A stretch of DNA of 64,000 nucleotides from Ampullimonas aquatilis (GTDB taxonomy: Bacteria; Pseudomonadota; Gammaproteobacteria; Burkholderiales; Burkholderiaceae_D). Location of the stretch: the NCBI RefSeq assembly GCF_049675895.1, contig NZ_CP183834.1:3162001-3226000 (forward strand). The letters are read 5' to 3'. Made by a program: the position numbers and the translations under genes. Shown piece by piece: positions 25,990-35,746 of the stretch (its first letter is position 1; each line of letters starts with the position of its first letter). Under the pieces are notes generated by a model that ran no database searches, was not told the DNA's origin, and worked only from the letters and a program-made list of their open reading frames with translations.

Positions 25990-27501
25990 TTATAGACCAT
26001 AAATCCTTTTATATTCTGCAGAACCAATAAATGCCCTAAGCATATTTTCTTTACTTTGCTTAGAAGCAACCCATGAGTTTAATTCACCAGCCGAAGCAAC
26101 TCGTTGCAACAGTTCTTTGTAAAGTAAATCAATAAAATTGTAGGCTGGTAATACTTGCAATGAATTGGGTATATTGTAGACATTCCCACCGATACGATTC
26201 CTGTATTCAATATTAGCTTGCAAGCTTTTCTCCATTTGCACCCGGCTAACTTGCCCGGCATCCAAAGCACGAGCCCAACTATCGACCTCGCCAGTTGCTG
26301 GCTCCCGCCCAAAAAGTAATCGATACAAATTCAAAACATAATCACGTGTATTTGGCAAACCTGCTGACACTTGAGGAATAATTGGCGTGCCAGTAGCGGT
26401 TACGGCTGGCGCAGGCGTGGTTACAACCGGTGTATTGACGAGGCTTGAATTTGCCGCCGATCCAGTAAAGCGAGTTACCGCATCCATTGATGGCTTACTT
26501 CTTGTTAGGCTATACATCAAACCAAAACGGCACTCTGCATCGGAAGAGAGACCCGAATAAGGATTACCGGTGGCACACACACCAGGACGACCACGGTCAA
26601 AAAGCTCAAAAAGATCAAGTACTTCGATCTGAGAAGGATTGTTCACCACCTCGGCAAGATGCTTATTTAGTGAATTAACACATTCATTCATTAACGCGCT
26701 ACCAGGCTGATTTGTAAAACCTGCACGGTATATTTCAGCACAATTAAACTCATTGACATGAACTGGTTTACCAAATGCTTTGACCAAGCCCATTGGCCCA
26801 TTAGGCCCAAACCACGGGTCTGAAAACAGATTGGCATGCCCAAATGCCGGATAAATATGAAATCCAACAACATCAAAATACACACCTTTTTGCTGCATCA
26901 GCTTCAAAAAGCCAACGCTACCATCACTGGTTGCTCCAACAATTGAGCGAAGCTTTTTTCCGCTAGCACGACCAACATCACTGACCGCTCTGGACATACC
27001 ACGTAAGACAGCCGCGATCGTGCTTGAACATTGAGTATTGTAACTAGCTGCATTAACAAGAGGAGCCCGCTGTCCACCGATCAACATATTTGGATAAAGG
27101 TTAGGCTCATTAAGCAACTCGAAGTCATTAACGAAATCCTTCAAACCATTAACTTGTGGATAAGTTTGGTTATAAGCTTGTGCTTCAATAGCCTGTTGAT
27201 CGCCAGGGCAATATCCGTTATGAACCGATTTAGATATAGGATTAGTAACAACTGCTGTTAATGCCACGCCATTCGCCCGCATTTTGCTCGCTAAAGCAAT
27301 TGTTTCTAGGGTTGGGGTGTTGTTTGGCATGAACCAAGCGTCAAATCTCAAATGACGCAGGTTTTTTGATTTCATTAGATTAGCCACTGCCTGGGTGTCC
27401 TCACCTTGTGGGTGCCAATTAACACCAAAAGTAAGAGCGGACACTGAAGTGGTAGCAAAAACCACTCCCAGAAAAACTAGAACCCTGACCAAGATCAACA
27501 T
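25990..27501 (-). CDS. Secreted glycoside-hydrolase-like (clan GH-A-like) protein with two DUF4214 repeats
   Basis: A 503-residue protein with a signal peptide (about 1-22), a TIM-barrel-like region (about 25-350), a Thr/Pro/Ala-rich linker (355-380) and two DUF4214 units (about 386-434 and 455-503, each with YxxLLxRxxxxxExxxW). Two glutamates sit where GH-A enzymes keep their acid/base and nucleophile: E132 in FELLNEPN and E251 in HVNEFN, with GFHIYP between. It may cut or remodel a polysaccharide outside the cell; the substrate and GH family number are unknown. It stands alone between the moeB-like gene and lpxC. Confidence 0.7.
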   Translation of the reverse strand: MLILVRVLVFLGVVFATTSVSALTFGVNWHPQGEDTQAVANLMKSKNLRHLRFDAWFMPNNTPTLETIALASKMRANGVALTAVVTNPISKSVHNGYCPGDQQAIEAQAYNQTYPQVNGLKDFVNDFELLNEPNLYPNMLIGGQRAPLVNAASYNTQCSSTIAAVLRGMSRAVSDVGRASGKKLRSIVGATSDGSVGFLKLMQQKGVYFDVVGFHIYPAFGHANLFSDPWFGPNGPMGLVKAFGKPVHVNEFNCAEIYRAGFTNQPGSALMNECVNSLNKHLAEVVNNPSQIEVLDLFELFDRGRPGVCATGNPYSGLSSDAECRFGLMYSLTRSKPSMDAVTRFTGSAANSSLVNTPVVTTPAPAVTATGTPIIPQVSAGLPNTRDYVLNLYRLLFGREPATGEVDSWARALDAGQVSRVQMEKSLQANIEYRNRIGGNVYNIPNSLQVLPAYNFIDLLYKELLQRVASAGELNSWVASKQSKENMLRAFIGSAEYKRIYGL

Positions 27502-27799
27502 AATTACCTCGAAAATTTCACAAAATGACAGTTTATTTGTAAATTGATTGTGAATGAGGATTATAAAAATCTCGTTACAAAGAACAAGTTCAGTTACAAA
27601 CTAACACATCTGTTAGTTAATGCAAAATGTCACAATACATTGTTTTGCGACCTATTTGACAAGACTCATTTAAATAGATAATTAAAAACTTATTGATTTA
27701 AAAGGGTTTTTTCAGTCGTCCAAAACTGAACGAAGATAATGAGTTATAGACAAATTCAGACGTATGTAAAACATGTCGTTACAAGTAACAAGAAATTTG
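27502..27799. promoter_or_regulatory. AT-rich gap upstream of the GH-like gene with a 20-bp palindrome
   Basis: This gap of about 300 bp should carry the promoter of the GH-like gene. It holds a perfect 8-4-8 inverted repeat, AACTAACACATCTGTTAGTT (27599-27618), about 100 bp upstream of the start, and a small GTTACAAGTAAC inverted repeat just past the lpxC stop. GTTACAA recurs at three places. No open frame is supported. The palindrome is a good operator candidate for an unknown regulator. Confidence 0.45.
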
Positions 27800-28723
27800 C
27801 TAGTTGATTACAAGTTTCAGCTGAAAACTATGGGGAACAATGGACTCATCCTCAAATGTAACAATCTCATAAGCATCTTTTTGGCTTAGTAACTCTCTAA
27901 TGAGCCGATTATTCAGCCCATGTCCGGACTTGTCCGCGCGATAAGATGCCAATAATGGGTGGCCAATCATATATAAGTCACCAATTGCATCCAGAATTTT
28001 ATGTTTTACAAATTCATCTTCGTAACGCAAACCATCGCTATTCAGAATTCGATACTCATCGAGTACGATGGCATTTTGTAAGCTACCGCCTCTTGCCAGT
28101 CCCATTTCCCGTAAATTTTCGACATCATTGATAAAGCCAAAAGTCCGCGCTCTGGAGACCTCTTTGATATAAGAAATATGTTCAAAGTCCACTTCAAGAC
28201 TTTGTGCAGTCCTATCAACAGCCGGATGATTGAAGTTAATAGCAAAAGTAAGCTTAAAACCGTGATAAGGCTCCAATCTTGCCCATTTTTCTTGAGCACC
28301 TTTACCTTCACGGACTTCTACCGGTTTAAGTACTTTAATAAATTTCTTAGAAGCAGCCTGCTCCTCAATACCGGCGGATTGCAGTAAAAAAACAAAAGAG
28401 CTAGCGCTTCCATCCATGATGGGAATTTCTTCTGCAGTAACATCAACGTATAGATTATCTATACCCACGCCTGCACAAGCGGACATCAGATGCTCCACTG
28501 TTGAAATTTTGACACCATCTTTTTGCAGAGTCGATGCCAGCCTTGTATCGCCCACAACTTCAGCAGCAACTGGAAACTCAACTACCGGATCAATATCTAT
28601 TCGGCTAAATACGATACCCGTATCAATTGGAGCCGGACGCAATATAAGGTCAACTTTTGTTCCTGAATGCAAACCTATACCGGTGGCTTTCACAATTTGT
28701 TTAATGGTGCGCTGTTTAAGCAT
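27800..28723 (-). CDS. lpxC: UDP-3-O-acyl-N-acetylglucosamine deacetylase
   Basis: A 307-residue zinc amidase, the committed step of lipid A synthesis. Zinc ligands are H78 (STVEHLMSA), H241 and D245 (HKILDAIGDL), and the general base is H268 in KSGHGLNN. The length is typical. It is the last gene of the division and cell-wall cluster, 217 bp after ftsZ, a placement found in many proteobacteria, and probably has its own promoter as well. Confidence 0.97.
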   Translation of the reverse strand: MLKQRTIKQIVKATGIGLHSGTKVDLILRPAPIDTGIVFSRIDIDPVVEFPVAAEVVGDTRLASTLQKDGVKISTVEHLMSACAGVGIDNLYVDVTAEEIPIMDGSASSFVFLLQSAGIEEQAASKKFIKVLKPVEVREGKGAQEKWARLEPYHGFKLTFAINFNHPAVDRTAQSLEVDFEHISYIKEVSRARTFGFINDVENLREMGLARGGSLQNAIVLDEYRILNSDGLRYEDEFVKHKILDAIGDLYMIGHPLLASYRADKSGHGLNNRLIRELLSQKDAYEIVTFEDESIVPHSFQLKLVIN

Positions 28724-28760
28724 AGGTCAAGACATTCACAATCAGGAGAAGTAATTATCC

Positions 28761-28766
28761 ATTATA
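28761..28766 (-). promoter_or_regulatory. Putative -10 box (TATAAT) for lpxC
   Basis: A consensus TATAAT on the minus strand lies 37 bp upstream of the lpxC start in the ftsZ-lpxC gap. No good -35 box stands 16-18 bp upstream of it, so this is a candidate only. A small stem, GCAATG/CATTGC (28902-28920), just past ftsZ may weakly terminate transcripts from upstream. Confidence 0.4.
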
Positions 28767-28940
28767 AAAAGAGTGCTCCAATTGTTCTTTTCATTAAGAC
28801 CAAATTTCGAAAAACCTGGATTCACTCCCATTTAAGTGTCGATCCACAACAACAAAAACGGGCAAAATAGAGACTATTCCGCCCCAAGGGAATTTGAAAA
28901 TGCAATGCTGAAAACATTGCCAATCTACCGACTTAAAGCA

Positions 28941-30128
28941 TCAATCCGCTTGTTTACGCAAAAATGCAGGAATATCCAGGGTATCCATACCACTCTGCTG
29001 CATAGCCGCCACGTGCGAAGCTGCTTCGCGACCATTACGCCAGATTGCGGGTACATCCAGACCACTACCATAACCTTGATTGAACACATTAGTGTTACCC
29101 ACCGCGACTGGCTGATTATCTGTACCGGTCCTTAACTGACGCTCTGGCTGTGGCACCAGCTGTGGCTTACGACTAGAACGGCCAAGCCCAGTTGCAACAA
29201 CGGTCACACGCAGGTTGTCACCCATCGATTCATCGTAAACCGTACCAAAAATAACAGTTGCGTCTTCGGAAGCATAACTACGAATCGTATTCATGACTTC
29301 CTTGGTTTCTTTCAATTTCAATGAACGGCTCGCAGTAATATTCACCAAGACACCACGGGCATTGGAAAGATCGACACCTTCAAGCAATGGACTGGCAACA
29401 GCCTGCTCAGCGGCCAATCGTGCACGATCAATCCCGGCAACTGTTGCTGTACCCATCATGGCTTTACCTTGCTCACCCATGACAGTTTTAACGTCTTCAA
29501 AGTCAACGTTAACCAATCCATCAACATTAATAATTTCTGCAATTCCAGCTACCGCATTATGCAAAACATCATCAGCACACTTGAATGCTTCTTCCTGCTC
29601 AGCATCATCGCCCATGACTTCAAATAGCTTTTCGTTCAAGACAACAATCAACGAGTCAACATGCTCTTCAAGATGCTGAGTACCTGCTTCAGCCACACGC
29701 ATGCGTTTAGTGCCTTCAAACTCAAATGGCTTGGAAACCACGCCAACAGTCAGAATACCCATTTCCTTAGCGATCTGAGCCACGATCGGTGCAGCACCTG
29801 TACCCGTACCACCACCCATACCGGCCGTAATAAAAACCATATTGGCACCACGCAATGCATCAGCAATTCTGTCGCGCGCTTCTTCGGCAAATGCACGACC
29901 AGCTTCCGGTTTGGCACCAGCACCCAAACCCGAACCACCTAATTGCAATTTGTTTTCAGCAGTTGAGCGTCCTAATGCTTGAGCATCAGTATTAGCGCAA
30001 ATAAATTCAACACCTTGCACGCCACGATTCATCATATGTGCAATGGCATTGCCACCCGCCCCACCGACACCGACCACTTTAATGATAGTGCCTTTGGATT
30101 CAATTTCTTCAATCATTTCAAATTCCAT
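28941..30128 (-). CDS. ftsZ: Cell division protein FtsZ
   Basis: A 395-residue tubulin-like GTPase that forms the Z ring. The GTP signature GGGTGTG is at 105-111, the N-terminal VGVGGAGGNAI is present, and TVYDESMGDNLRVTVVATG closes the globular part. After a variable linker the tail LDIPAFLRKQAD is the conserved peptide that binds FtsA and ZipA. AAGGAG stands at proper spacing from the ATG. It follows ftsA by 96 bp, a gap that may contain a further promoter. Confidence 0.98.
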   Translation of the reverse strand: MEFEMIEEIESKGTIIKVVGVGGAGGNAIAHMMNRGVQGVEFICANTDAQALGRSTAENKLQLGGSGLGAGAKPEAGRAFAEEARDRIADALRGANMVFITAGMGGGTGTGAAPIVAQIAKEMGILTVGVVSKPFEFEGTKRMRVAEAGTQHLEEHVDSLIVVLNEKLFEVMGDDAEQEEAFKCADDVLHNAVAGIAEIINVDGLVNVDFEDVKTVMGEQGKAMMGTATVAGIDRARLAAEQAVASPLLEGVDLSNARGVLVNITASRSLKLKETKEVMNTIRSYASEDATVIFGTVYDESMGDNLRVTVVATGLGRSSRKPQLVPQPERQLRTGTDNQPVAVGNTNVFNQGYGSGLDVPAIWRNGREAASHVAAMQQSGMDTLDIPAFLRKQAD

Positions 30129-30224
30129 TTAAAGCTCCTTGTTGTTAAATATAACGATCAGAGAAGTGACCAAAAAAAACGATCAAAACCAAAAAATCAA
30201 CCTACCGGTAATCCGGTCTTCTTA

Positions 30225-31466
30225 TTAAAAATTACCTATTAGCCAGTCTTTCATTTTCTGAAAAGTCTGCTTGAAAGATCCAGACTGTGTTGCTACCTTA
30301 CGACCTCTTAATCTTTGAGTACGTGACTCCTGCAACAACCCCATCACTGTTGAATAGCGCGGATTTTTCACCACATCTGCCAAGCCACCACTATATTCAG
30401 GAACGCCAATCCGAACCGGCTTGAGGAAAATGTCTTCTGCCAGCTCGGTCATACCTGGCATCAGGCTTGAACCTCCGGTTAAAACCACACCAGAAGACAA
30501 AAGCTCTTCATAGCCTGACTCACGAACAACTTGATGTACGATGGAAAACAGTTCTTCAACCCGTGGCTCAACCACGGCTGACAAAGCTTGCCTGGACATG
30601 GTTCTTGGGCCTCTCTCACCCAAACCAGGCACTTCAATCATGTCATTTGGATCGGCCAGAACCTGTTTGCAAATACCATAACTAATCTTGATATCTTCAG
30701 CATCAGGGGTAGGTGTACGCAATGCCATTGCAATATCGTTGGTAATCTGATCACCCGCAATTGGTATCACTGCAGTATGGCGAATCGCTCCCTCCGTAAA
30801 TATCGCTACATCAGTTGTGCCACCACCAATATCAATCAGCACCACCCCCAACTCTTTCTCATCCTCAGTCAATACGGCCAGACTCGATGCCAATGGCTGC
30901 AAAATCAGATCCTGCACTTCGAGACCACAGCGTCTGACACATTTGATGATGTTTTGCGCAGCAGAAACAGCACCCGTCACGATATGCACCTTAACTTCCA
31001 AGCGAATACCGCTCATACCGATTGGTTCACGCACATCCTCTTGACCGTCAATGATGAATTCCTGAGTCAGGATATGGAGCACCTGCTGGTCAGTTGGAAT
31101 ATTGACTGCTTTAGCAGTCTCAATAACCCGCGCAACATCGGTAGCCGTGACCTCTTTGTCTTTAATCGCCACCATGCCACTTGAATTAAAACTACGAATA
31201 TGACTTCCGGCGATTCCCGTAAAGACATGACTGATTTTGCAATCCGCCATTAGCTCCGCTTCTTCAAGCGCTCGCTGGATCGACTGAACAGTCGCTTCGA
31301 TGTTGACGACCACCCCTTTTTTGAGCCCTTTCGATTCATGTTGTCCCAAACCGATCACCTCAAAGCGACCATCTGCCTGCAATTCAGCCACGGCGGCAAT
31401 CACCTTGGATGTACCGATATCCAGCCCGACAATCAATTCTTTATATTCTTTTGACATAGCTGCCAT
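30225..31466 (-). CDS. ftsA: Cell division protein FtsA
   Basis: A 413-residue actin-like ATPase that tethers FtsZ to the membrane. Seen: VGLDIGTSKVIAAVAEL (phosphate-1), VLIDIGGGTTDVAIF (phosphate-2) and GVVLTGGSSLMPGM (adenosine site). The C-terminal FQKMKDWLIGNF is the amphipathic membrane-targeting helix. It lies between ftsQ (32 bp upstream) and ftsZ. Confidence 0.98.
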   Translation of the reverse strand: MAAMSKEYKELIVGLDIGTSKVIAAVAELQADGRFEVIGLGQHESKGLKKGVVVNIEATVQSIQRALEEAELMADCKISHVFTGIAGSHIRSFNSSGMVAIKDKEVTATDVARVIETAKAVNIPTDQQVLHILTQEFIIDGQEDVREPIGMSGIRLEVKVHIVTGAVSAAQNIIKCVRRCGLEVQDLILQPLASSLAVLTEDEKELGVVLIDIGGGTTDVAIFTEGAIRHTAVIPIAGDQITNDIAMALRTPTPDAEDIKISYGICKQVLADPNDMIEVPGLGERGPRTMSRQALSAVVEPRVEELFSIVHQVVRESGYEELLSSGVVLTGGSSLMPGMTELAEDIFLKPVRIGVPEYSGGLADVVKNPRYSTVMGLLQESRTQRLRGRKVATQSGSFKQTFQKMKDWLIGNF

Positions 31467-31498
31467 TCACCTTTGAGATTTCACTACCTACCATCAAC

Positions 31499-32305
31499 CT
31501 ATTTTTTTCTTGCCTTGTCATCAGAGCTGATTGAAACCCCCGAAGCCCTCAAAGCAAAACCATTGGGATAACGTAAATCAACATACTGCAACCGTCCAGG
31601 AAACATCGCCTTGACTTGTGGATATGCACGAATCAGACGACCAACCCTATCTTTCACCAGCGTGCCCGAAATTAAAGGCACGGCATTTTGCGCTTGCCCT
31701 CCATCCAGTTCACGACCAATTTCCAGCTGCAATCCGGTATCAGTTCGCATACTCCACGCATAACGTGGCGATAGTGTTACCGCAACCGGTTTCATCTGTA
31801 TTGCGGATAACATCTCTTTGAGCAATTGATATTGCAGCAACACATCCTTTTCTGACCCTTGTGGTCCACCTAAATCCGGCAGCGCCCCATCCTCTTCAGC
31901 CTCCGCCTCATTGGCTGAGAAAATGTCACCCAACCTACTTAACAATTGGTTCTCATTCTTGCCATCAGTCCAGGTAGCAAATGCTTCATGCTCCAATAGA
32001 TTGATCACCAGCCGGTTAGGCCACTCTCTGCGTACGCTTGCTTTACGTACCCAAGAGACAGTCTCAAAAGACTCCCGTACAGCATCAAGATCAACCGTAA
32101 AAAAATTACCTTTGATCGTCGGTAAAGTAGCCGCCCTTAATGCTGGCAAACTGACATGCCGCAACTCACCCTCAACCTTGACCAGATTTAATGAAAAGTA
32201 AGGTCTATGGGCAAACCAATACAGTCCAGCACCAAGCAAAATCAGCAACAACAATCCATAAAGGAATGTTGTCATCAGATTGAGCAAGCGGATTTCGTTA
32301 AACAT
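31499..32305 (-). CDS. ftsQ: Cell division protein FtsQ
   Basis: A 268-residue bitopic divisome protein: one N-terminal span (about 12-30, FLYGLLLLILLGAGLYWF), a POTRA domain (SLNLVKVEGELRHVSLPALRA) and the FtsQ beta domain with VRREWPNRLVINLLEHEAFATW. It recruits FtsL and FtsB. It lies between ddlB (7 bp) and ftsA (32 bp). Confidence 0.95.
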   Translation of the reverse strand: MFNEIRLLNLMTTFLYGLLLLILLGAGLYWFAHRPYFSLNLVKVEGELRHVSLPALRAATLPTIKGNFFTVDLDAVRESFETVSWVRKASVRREWPNRLVINLLEHEAFATWTDGKNENQLLSRLGDIFSANEAEAEEDGALPDLGGPQGSEKDVLLQYQLLKEMLSAIQMKPVAVTLSPRYAWSMRTDTGLQLEIGRELDGGQAQNAVPLISGTLVKDRVGRLIRAYPQVKAMFPGRLQYVDLRYPNGFALRASGVSISSDDKARKK

Positions 32306-32312
32306 AAAACGC

Positions 32313-33260
32313 TTAAACCACCGACTTCAAACGGGCTGAAGCCAGAATTTTTAAACATAACTGTTCGTAACTTAAACCAGCCTGACGCGCAGCCATAGGA
32401 ACCAATGAGTGACCCGTCATGCCAGGCGAAGTATTTATCTCAATTAAAAATGGTTTGTTATCTGTCTGACGCAACATCAAATCGGCTCTCGCCCACCCCT
32501 CACAACCTAAAGCTTGATAAGAAGCCAATACTTCTTGTTGAATCGTTTTGGTCAAACTGTCATCTACCGGTGCCGGACATAGATAGCGAGTGTCATCTGA
32601 AAAATACTTGTTTTGGTAATCGTAGTTACCTTCAGGTGCAACAATCTCAATCAAAGGTAAGGCATGTGCCTCATCCCCACGTCCAATTACTGCACAAGTC
32701 AATTCTCGACCTTCAATCAACTCCTCAACCAAGACTTCAGGATCATGACTGGCAGCAGCCAGATAGGCTTTTTTAAGTGCGTCATAATCCTTGTTGAACA
32801 CTTTGGTAATACCGATACTCGATCCTTCTCTAGCAGGTTTGACAATCAACTTTTCGCCCACCTTGGCAAAGATTTCATCAAGATCGGATTGCTGATTCAT
32901 CAGATAAAAAGCTGGCGTTGACAAACCGTGGGTAAGCCAGACTCGCTTGGTCATCACCTTATCCATTGCCACCGCAGAGGCCATGACACCACTACCGGTA
33001 TAAGGAATTTTCATCAGCTCCAATGCACCCTGCAAGCAACCATCCTCACCATATCGGCCATGCAATGCAATGAATACTCGATCAAATTTTTCTTGTGACA
33101 ATTCAGCCAGACTACGTTGCGCAGGATCAAATCCATGCGCATCCACACCACTCGTCTGCAATGCTTTTAAAACACCTTGCCCAGACATTAAAGACACCGG
33201 TCGCTCCGCAGACAGACCGCCATAAATCACGCCAACTTTGCCGAAATCTTGAGCACTCAT
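32313..33260 (-). CDS. ddlB: D-alanine--D-alanine ligase
   Basis: A 315-residue ATP-grasp enzyme that joins two D-alanines for MurF. Seen: GVIYGGLSAERPVSLMSG, FIALHGRYGEDGCLQGALELMKIPYTGSG split across the N-domain, KPAREGSSIGITKV for ATP binding, and the metal-binding INTSPGMTGHSLVP. Its start overlaps the murC stop by 4 bp. The cluster position identifies it as DdlB. Confidence 0.96.
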   Translation of the reverse strand: MSAQDFGKVGVIYGGLSAERPVSLMSGQGVLKALQTSGVDAHGFDPAQRSLAELSQEKFDRVFIALHGRYGEDGCLQGALELMKIPYTGSGVMASAVAMDKVMTKRVWLTHGLSTPAFYLMNQQSDLDEIFAKVGEKLIVKPAREGSSIGITKVFNKDYDALKKAYLAAASHDPEVLVEELIEGRELTCAVIGRGDEAHALPLIEIVAPEGNYDYQNKYFSDDTRYLCPAPVDDSLTKTIQQEVLASYQALGCEGWARADLMLRQTDNKPFLIEINTSPGMTGHSLVPMAARQAGLSYEQLCLKILASARLKSVV

Positions 33261-34651
33261 TTCAACAACTCCATCACTTTTGCAGGCACACCACCAATTG
33301 AACCAGCGCCCATCGTGATCACCACATCACCATCCTTTACGCTATCCAAAATCATTTCCGGCATCTGGACAATGTCCTCAACAAACACCGGTTCAACCTT
33401 ACCCATCACCCGGATTGCTCTTGATAAAGACCGACCATCTGCAGCCACTATCGGCTGCTCACCTGCTGCGTATACCTCCGCTAGCAAGAGCGCATCACAC
33501 GCCGAAAGCACTTTGACGAAGTCTTCAAAAACATCTCGAGTACGGGTATAACGATGCGGCTGAAAAGCCAGCATCAAACGCCGCCCAGGAAAGGCTCCTC
33601 TTGCCGCTGCCAACGTTGCGGCCATTTCCGCTGGATGGTGCCCATAATCATCCACTACGGTGAACATCGCACCATTGGGTGCCCGATGATCGCCATATCG
33701 CTGAAAGCGACGACCAACACCATGAAACTCCAACAAAGCTTTTTGAATCACGGCATCTGGTAACTCAAGCTCAGACGCAATCGCAATGGCTGCCAAGGCA
33801 TTCAACACATTGTGCAAACCAGGAAGATTCAAAACAACGTCAAGCGCCCCCTCATCCAGCCCATCACGTAATACTGTGAACTTCATCTGACCATTATCCG
33901 CAACGATATTGACTGCTCTTACCTGGGCATCTGGATGCTCACCATAGGTAATGACGGGCTTGGATATGAATGGCAAAATCTCGCGAACATGCTTGTCGTC
34001 GAGGCACATGACTGCCGAGCCATAAAATGGCAAATGTTGAATGAATTCAACAAAGGCCTGCTTCAACCGAGTAAAGTCATGACCATAGGTTTCCATATGG
34101 TCGGCATCAATATTAGTGACTACCGCCATGACCGGCAGCAAATTGAGAAATGAAGCATCCGACTCATCTGCTTCGACCACAATGAACTCACCCGAACCCA
34201 GTCGGGCATTGGCACCGGCACTATTCAAACGACCACCAATCACAAACGTTGGGTCCATTCCACCTTCGGCAAGTACACTTGCCACCAGGCTAGTCGTCGT
34301 TGTTTTACCGTGAGTGCCGGCGATTGCAATACCGCGCTTGAGACGCATCAACTCAGCCAGCATCAAAGCACGCGGCACAACGGGAATTTGCTTGCTACGG
34401 GCAGCAATGACTTCCGGATTATCTGCTTTAACCGCGGTGGATACTACAATCGCGTCAGCACCCTTGATGTACTCGGCTGCATGACCTTCCATAATCGTGG
34501 CACCCTGATTTGCCAAACGCTTGGTCGCTGCATTACTCGTCAGATCGGAGCCACTCACACCAAATCCCAAATTGAGCAAAACCTCAGCGATGCCGCTCAT
34601 ACCGCTGCCACCGATTCCGACAAAATGGATATTCTTTACTTTATGCTTCAT
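33257..34651 (-). CDS. murC: UDP-N-acetylmuramate--L-alanine ligase
   Basis: A 464-residue Mur ligase that adds L-alanine to UDP-MurNAc. The ATP loop GTHGKTTTT is at 112-120; IHFVGIGGSGMSGIAEVLLN starts the UDP-binding Rossmann domain; VDDYGHHPAEMAATL is typical of MurC. It follows murG and overlaps ddlB. No murB lies in the cluster, which is common in betaproteobacteria. Confidence 0.97.
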   Translation of the reverse strand: MKHKVKNIHFVGIGGSGMSGIAEVLLNLGFGVSGSDLTSNAATKRLANQGATIMEGHAAEYIKGADAIVVSTAVKADNPEVIAARSKQIPVVPRALMLAELMRLKRGIAIAGTHGKTTTTSLVASVLAEGGMDPTFVIGGRLNSAGANARLGSGEFIVVEADESDASFLNLLPVMAVVTNIDADHMETYGHDFTRLKQAFVEFIQHLPFYGSAVMCLDDKHVREILPFISKPVITYGEHPDAQVRAVNIVADNGQMKFTVLRDGLDEGALDVVLNLPGLHNVLNALAAIAIASELELPDAVIQKALLEFHGVGRRFQRYGDHRAPNGAMFTVVDDYGHHPAEMAATLAAARGAFPGRRLMLAFQPHRYTRTRDVFEDFVKVLSACDALLLAEVYAAGEQPIVAADGRSLSRAIRVMGKVEPVFVEDIVQMPEMILDSVKDGDVVITMGAGSIGGVPAKVMELLK

Positions 34652-34669
34652 GTGTTTTTTCTTTAATGT

Positions 34670-35746
34670 TCATTTTGCAAGTGCCATACAAACCGCTGCC
34701 ACCTTGTCAGCAGCATCCAGTTTGGCAAGGCCTCTGGCATTTACCGCCATACCCTTCAATTGCTCACGCGACATCAAACTAATTAAATTGGCCAGTTTTT
34801 CTGCCGTCAAATCCTTTTGTTTCATGCAGATGCCTGCACCCTGATCCACCAAAAATTGAGCATTACTGGTTTGATGATCATCCACAGCATATGGAAATGG
34901 AATAAATATCGCCGCCACACCCACTGCGGCTATTTCTGAAACTGTCATCGCCCCTGCCCGACAAATCACCAGATCTGCATTGGCATAGGCTGTTGCCATA
35001 TCGTCAATGAATGGCAAAGCACGAACAGGAACTTGATGCTGTTTATATTCCTTGCGCAACTCGTCAATCAACTTGGCGCCAGCCTGATGAGTTACCTCAA
35101 ACTGCAATTTGTTGAACAAGAGCCCCAATGCTGCCGGCACCACTTTATTCAAAGCTTGTGCTCCCAGGCTACCGCCTACCACCAATATCTGCAAAGGCCC
35201 TTGCCTTGCACCATAACGGCTCTCTGGCGTGGCTTGCCTGGTTAACACCTGACGGATTGGATTGCCTGTCCAGGCTGCTTTAGGCAAAGCATTAGGAAAA
35301 GCAATCAATACTTTGCTGGCAAGCTTGGCTAAAACACGATTTGCCATACCAGCAATCGAGTTTTGTTCATGCAAGACCAATGGCTTACCCATCAAACGCG
35401 CGATGATGCCGCCAGGCACTGTGACGTACCCGCCCATACCCAGCACCACATTGGGCTTAACTTTACAAAACACACCATACGTCTGCAGCAATGCTCGCAA
35501 CAGATTGAATGGCAATAACAGCTTGGTCACCATACCCTTGCCACGCAAACCACCAAATCGTACGAATTCGATCGGATAGCCATGTTGTTTGGCCAACTTT
35601 GCTTCCATACCTGTTTCATTGCCCAGCCAGACAATATTCCAACCCTTGGCTTTCATGACCTCGGCAACCGCCAAAGCTGGAAAAATATGACCACCGGTAC
35701 CACCGGCCATCACCAACATGGTTTTTGTTGAATTCCGTGCGTTCAT
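34670..35746 (-). CDS. murG: UDP-GlcNAc:lipid I GlcNAc transferase MurG
   Basis: A 358-residue GT-B glycosyltransferase at the inner face of the membrane that makes lipid II from lipid I. Seen: MAGGTGGHIFPALAVAEVM, LHEQNSIAGMANRVLAK, VVGGSLGAQALN and the UDP-GlcNAc site ICRAGAMTVSEIAAVGVAAIFIPFP (split in the C-domain). It overlaps ftsW by 4 bp. Confidence 0.97.
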   Translation of the reverse strand: MNARNSTKTMLVMAGGTGGHIFPALAVAEVMKAKGWNIVWLGNETGMEAKLAKQHGYPIEFVRFGGLRGKGMVTKLLLPFNLLRALLQTYGVFCKVKPNVVLGMGGYVTVPGGIIARLMGKPLVLHEQNSIAGMANRVLAKLASKVLIAFPNALPKAAWTGNPIRQVLTRQATPESRYGARQGPLQILVVGGSLGAQALNKVVPAALGLLFNKLQFEVTHQAGAKLIDELRKEYKQHQVPVRALPFIDDMATAYANADLVICRAGAMTVSEIAAVGVAAIFIPFPYAVDDHQTSNAQFLVDQGAGICMKQKDLTAEKLANLISLMSREQLKGMAVNARGLAKLDAADKVAAVCMALAK

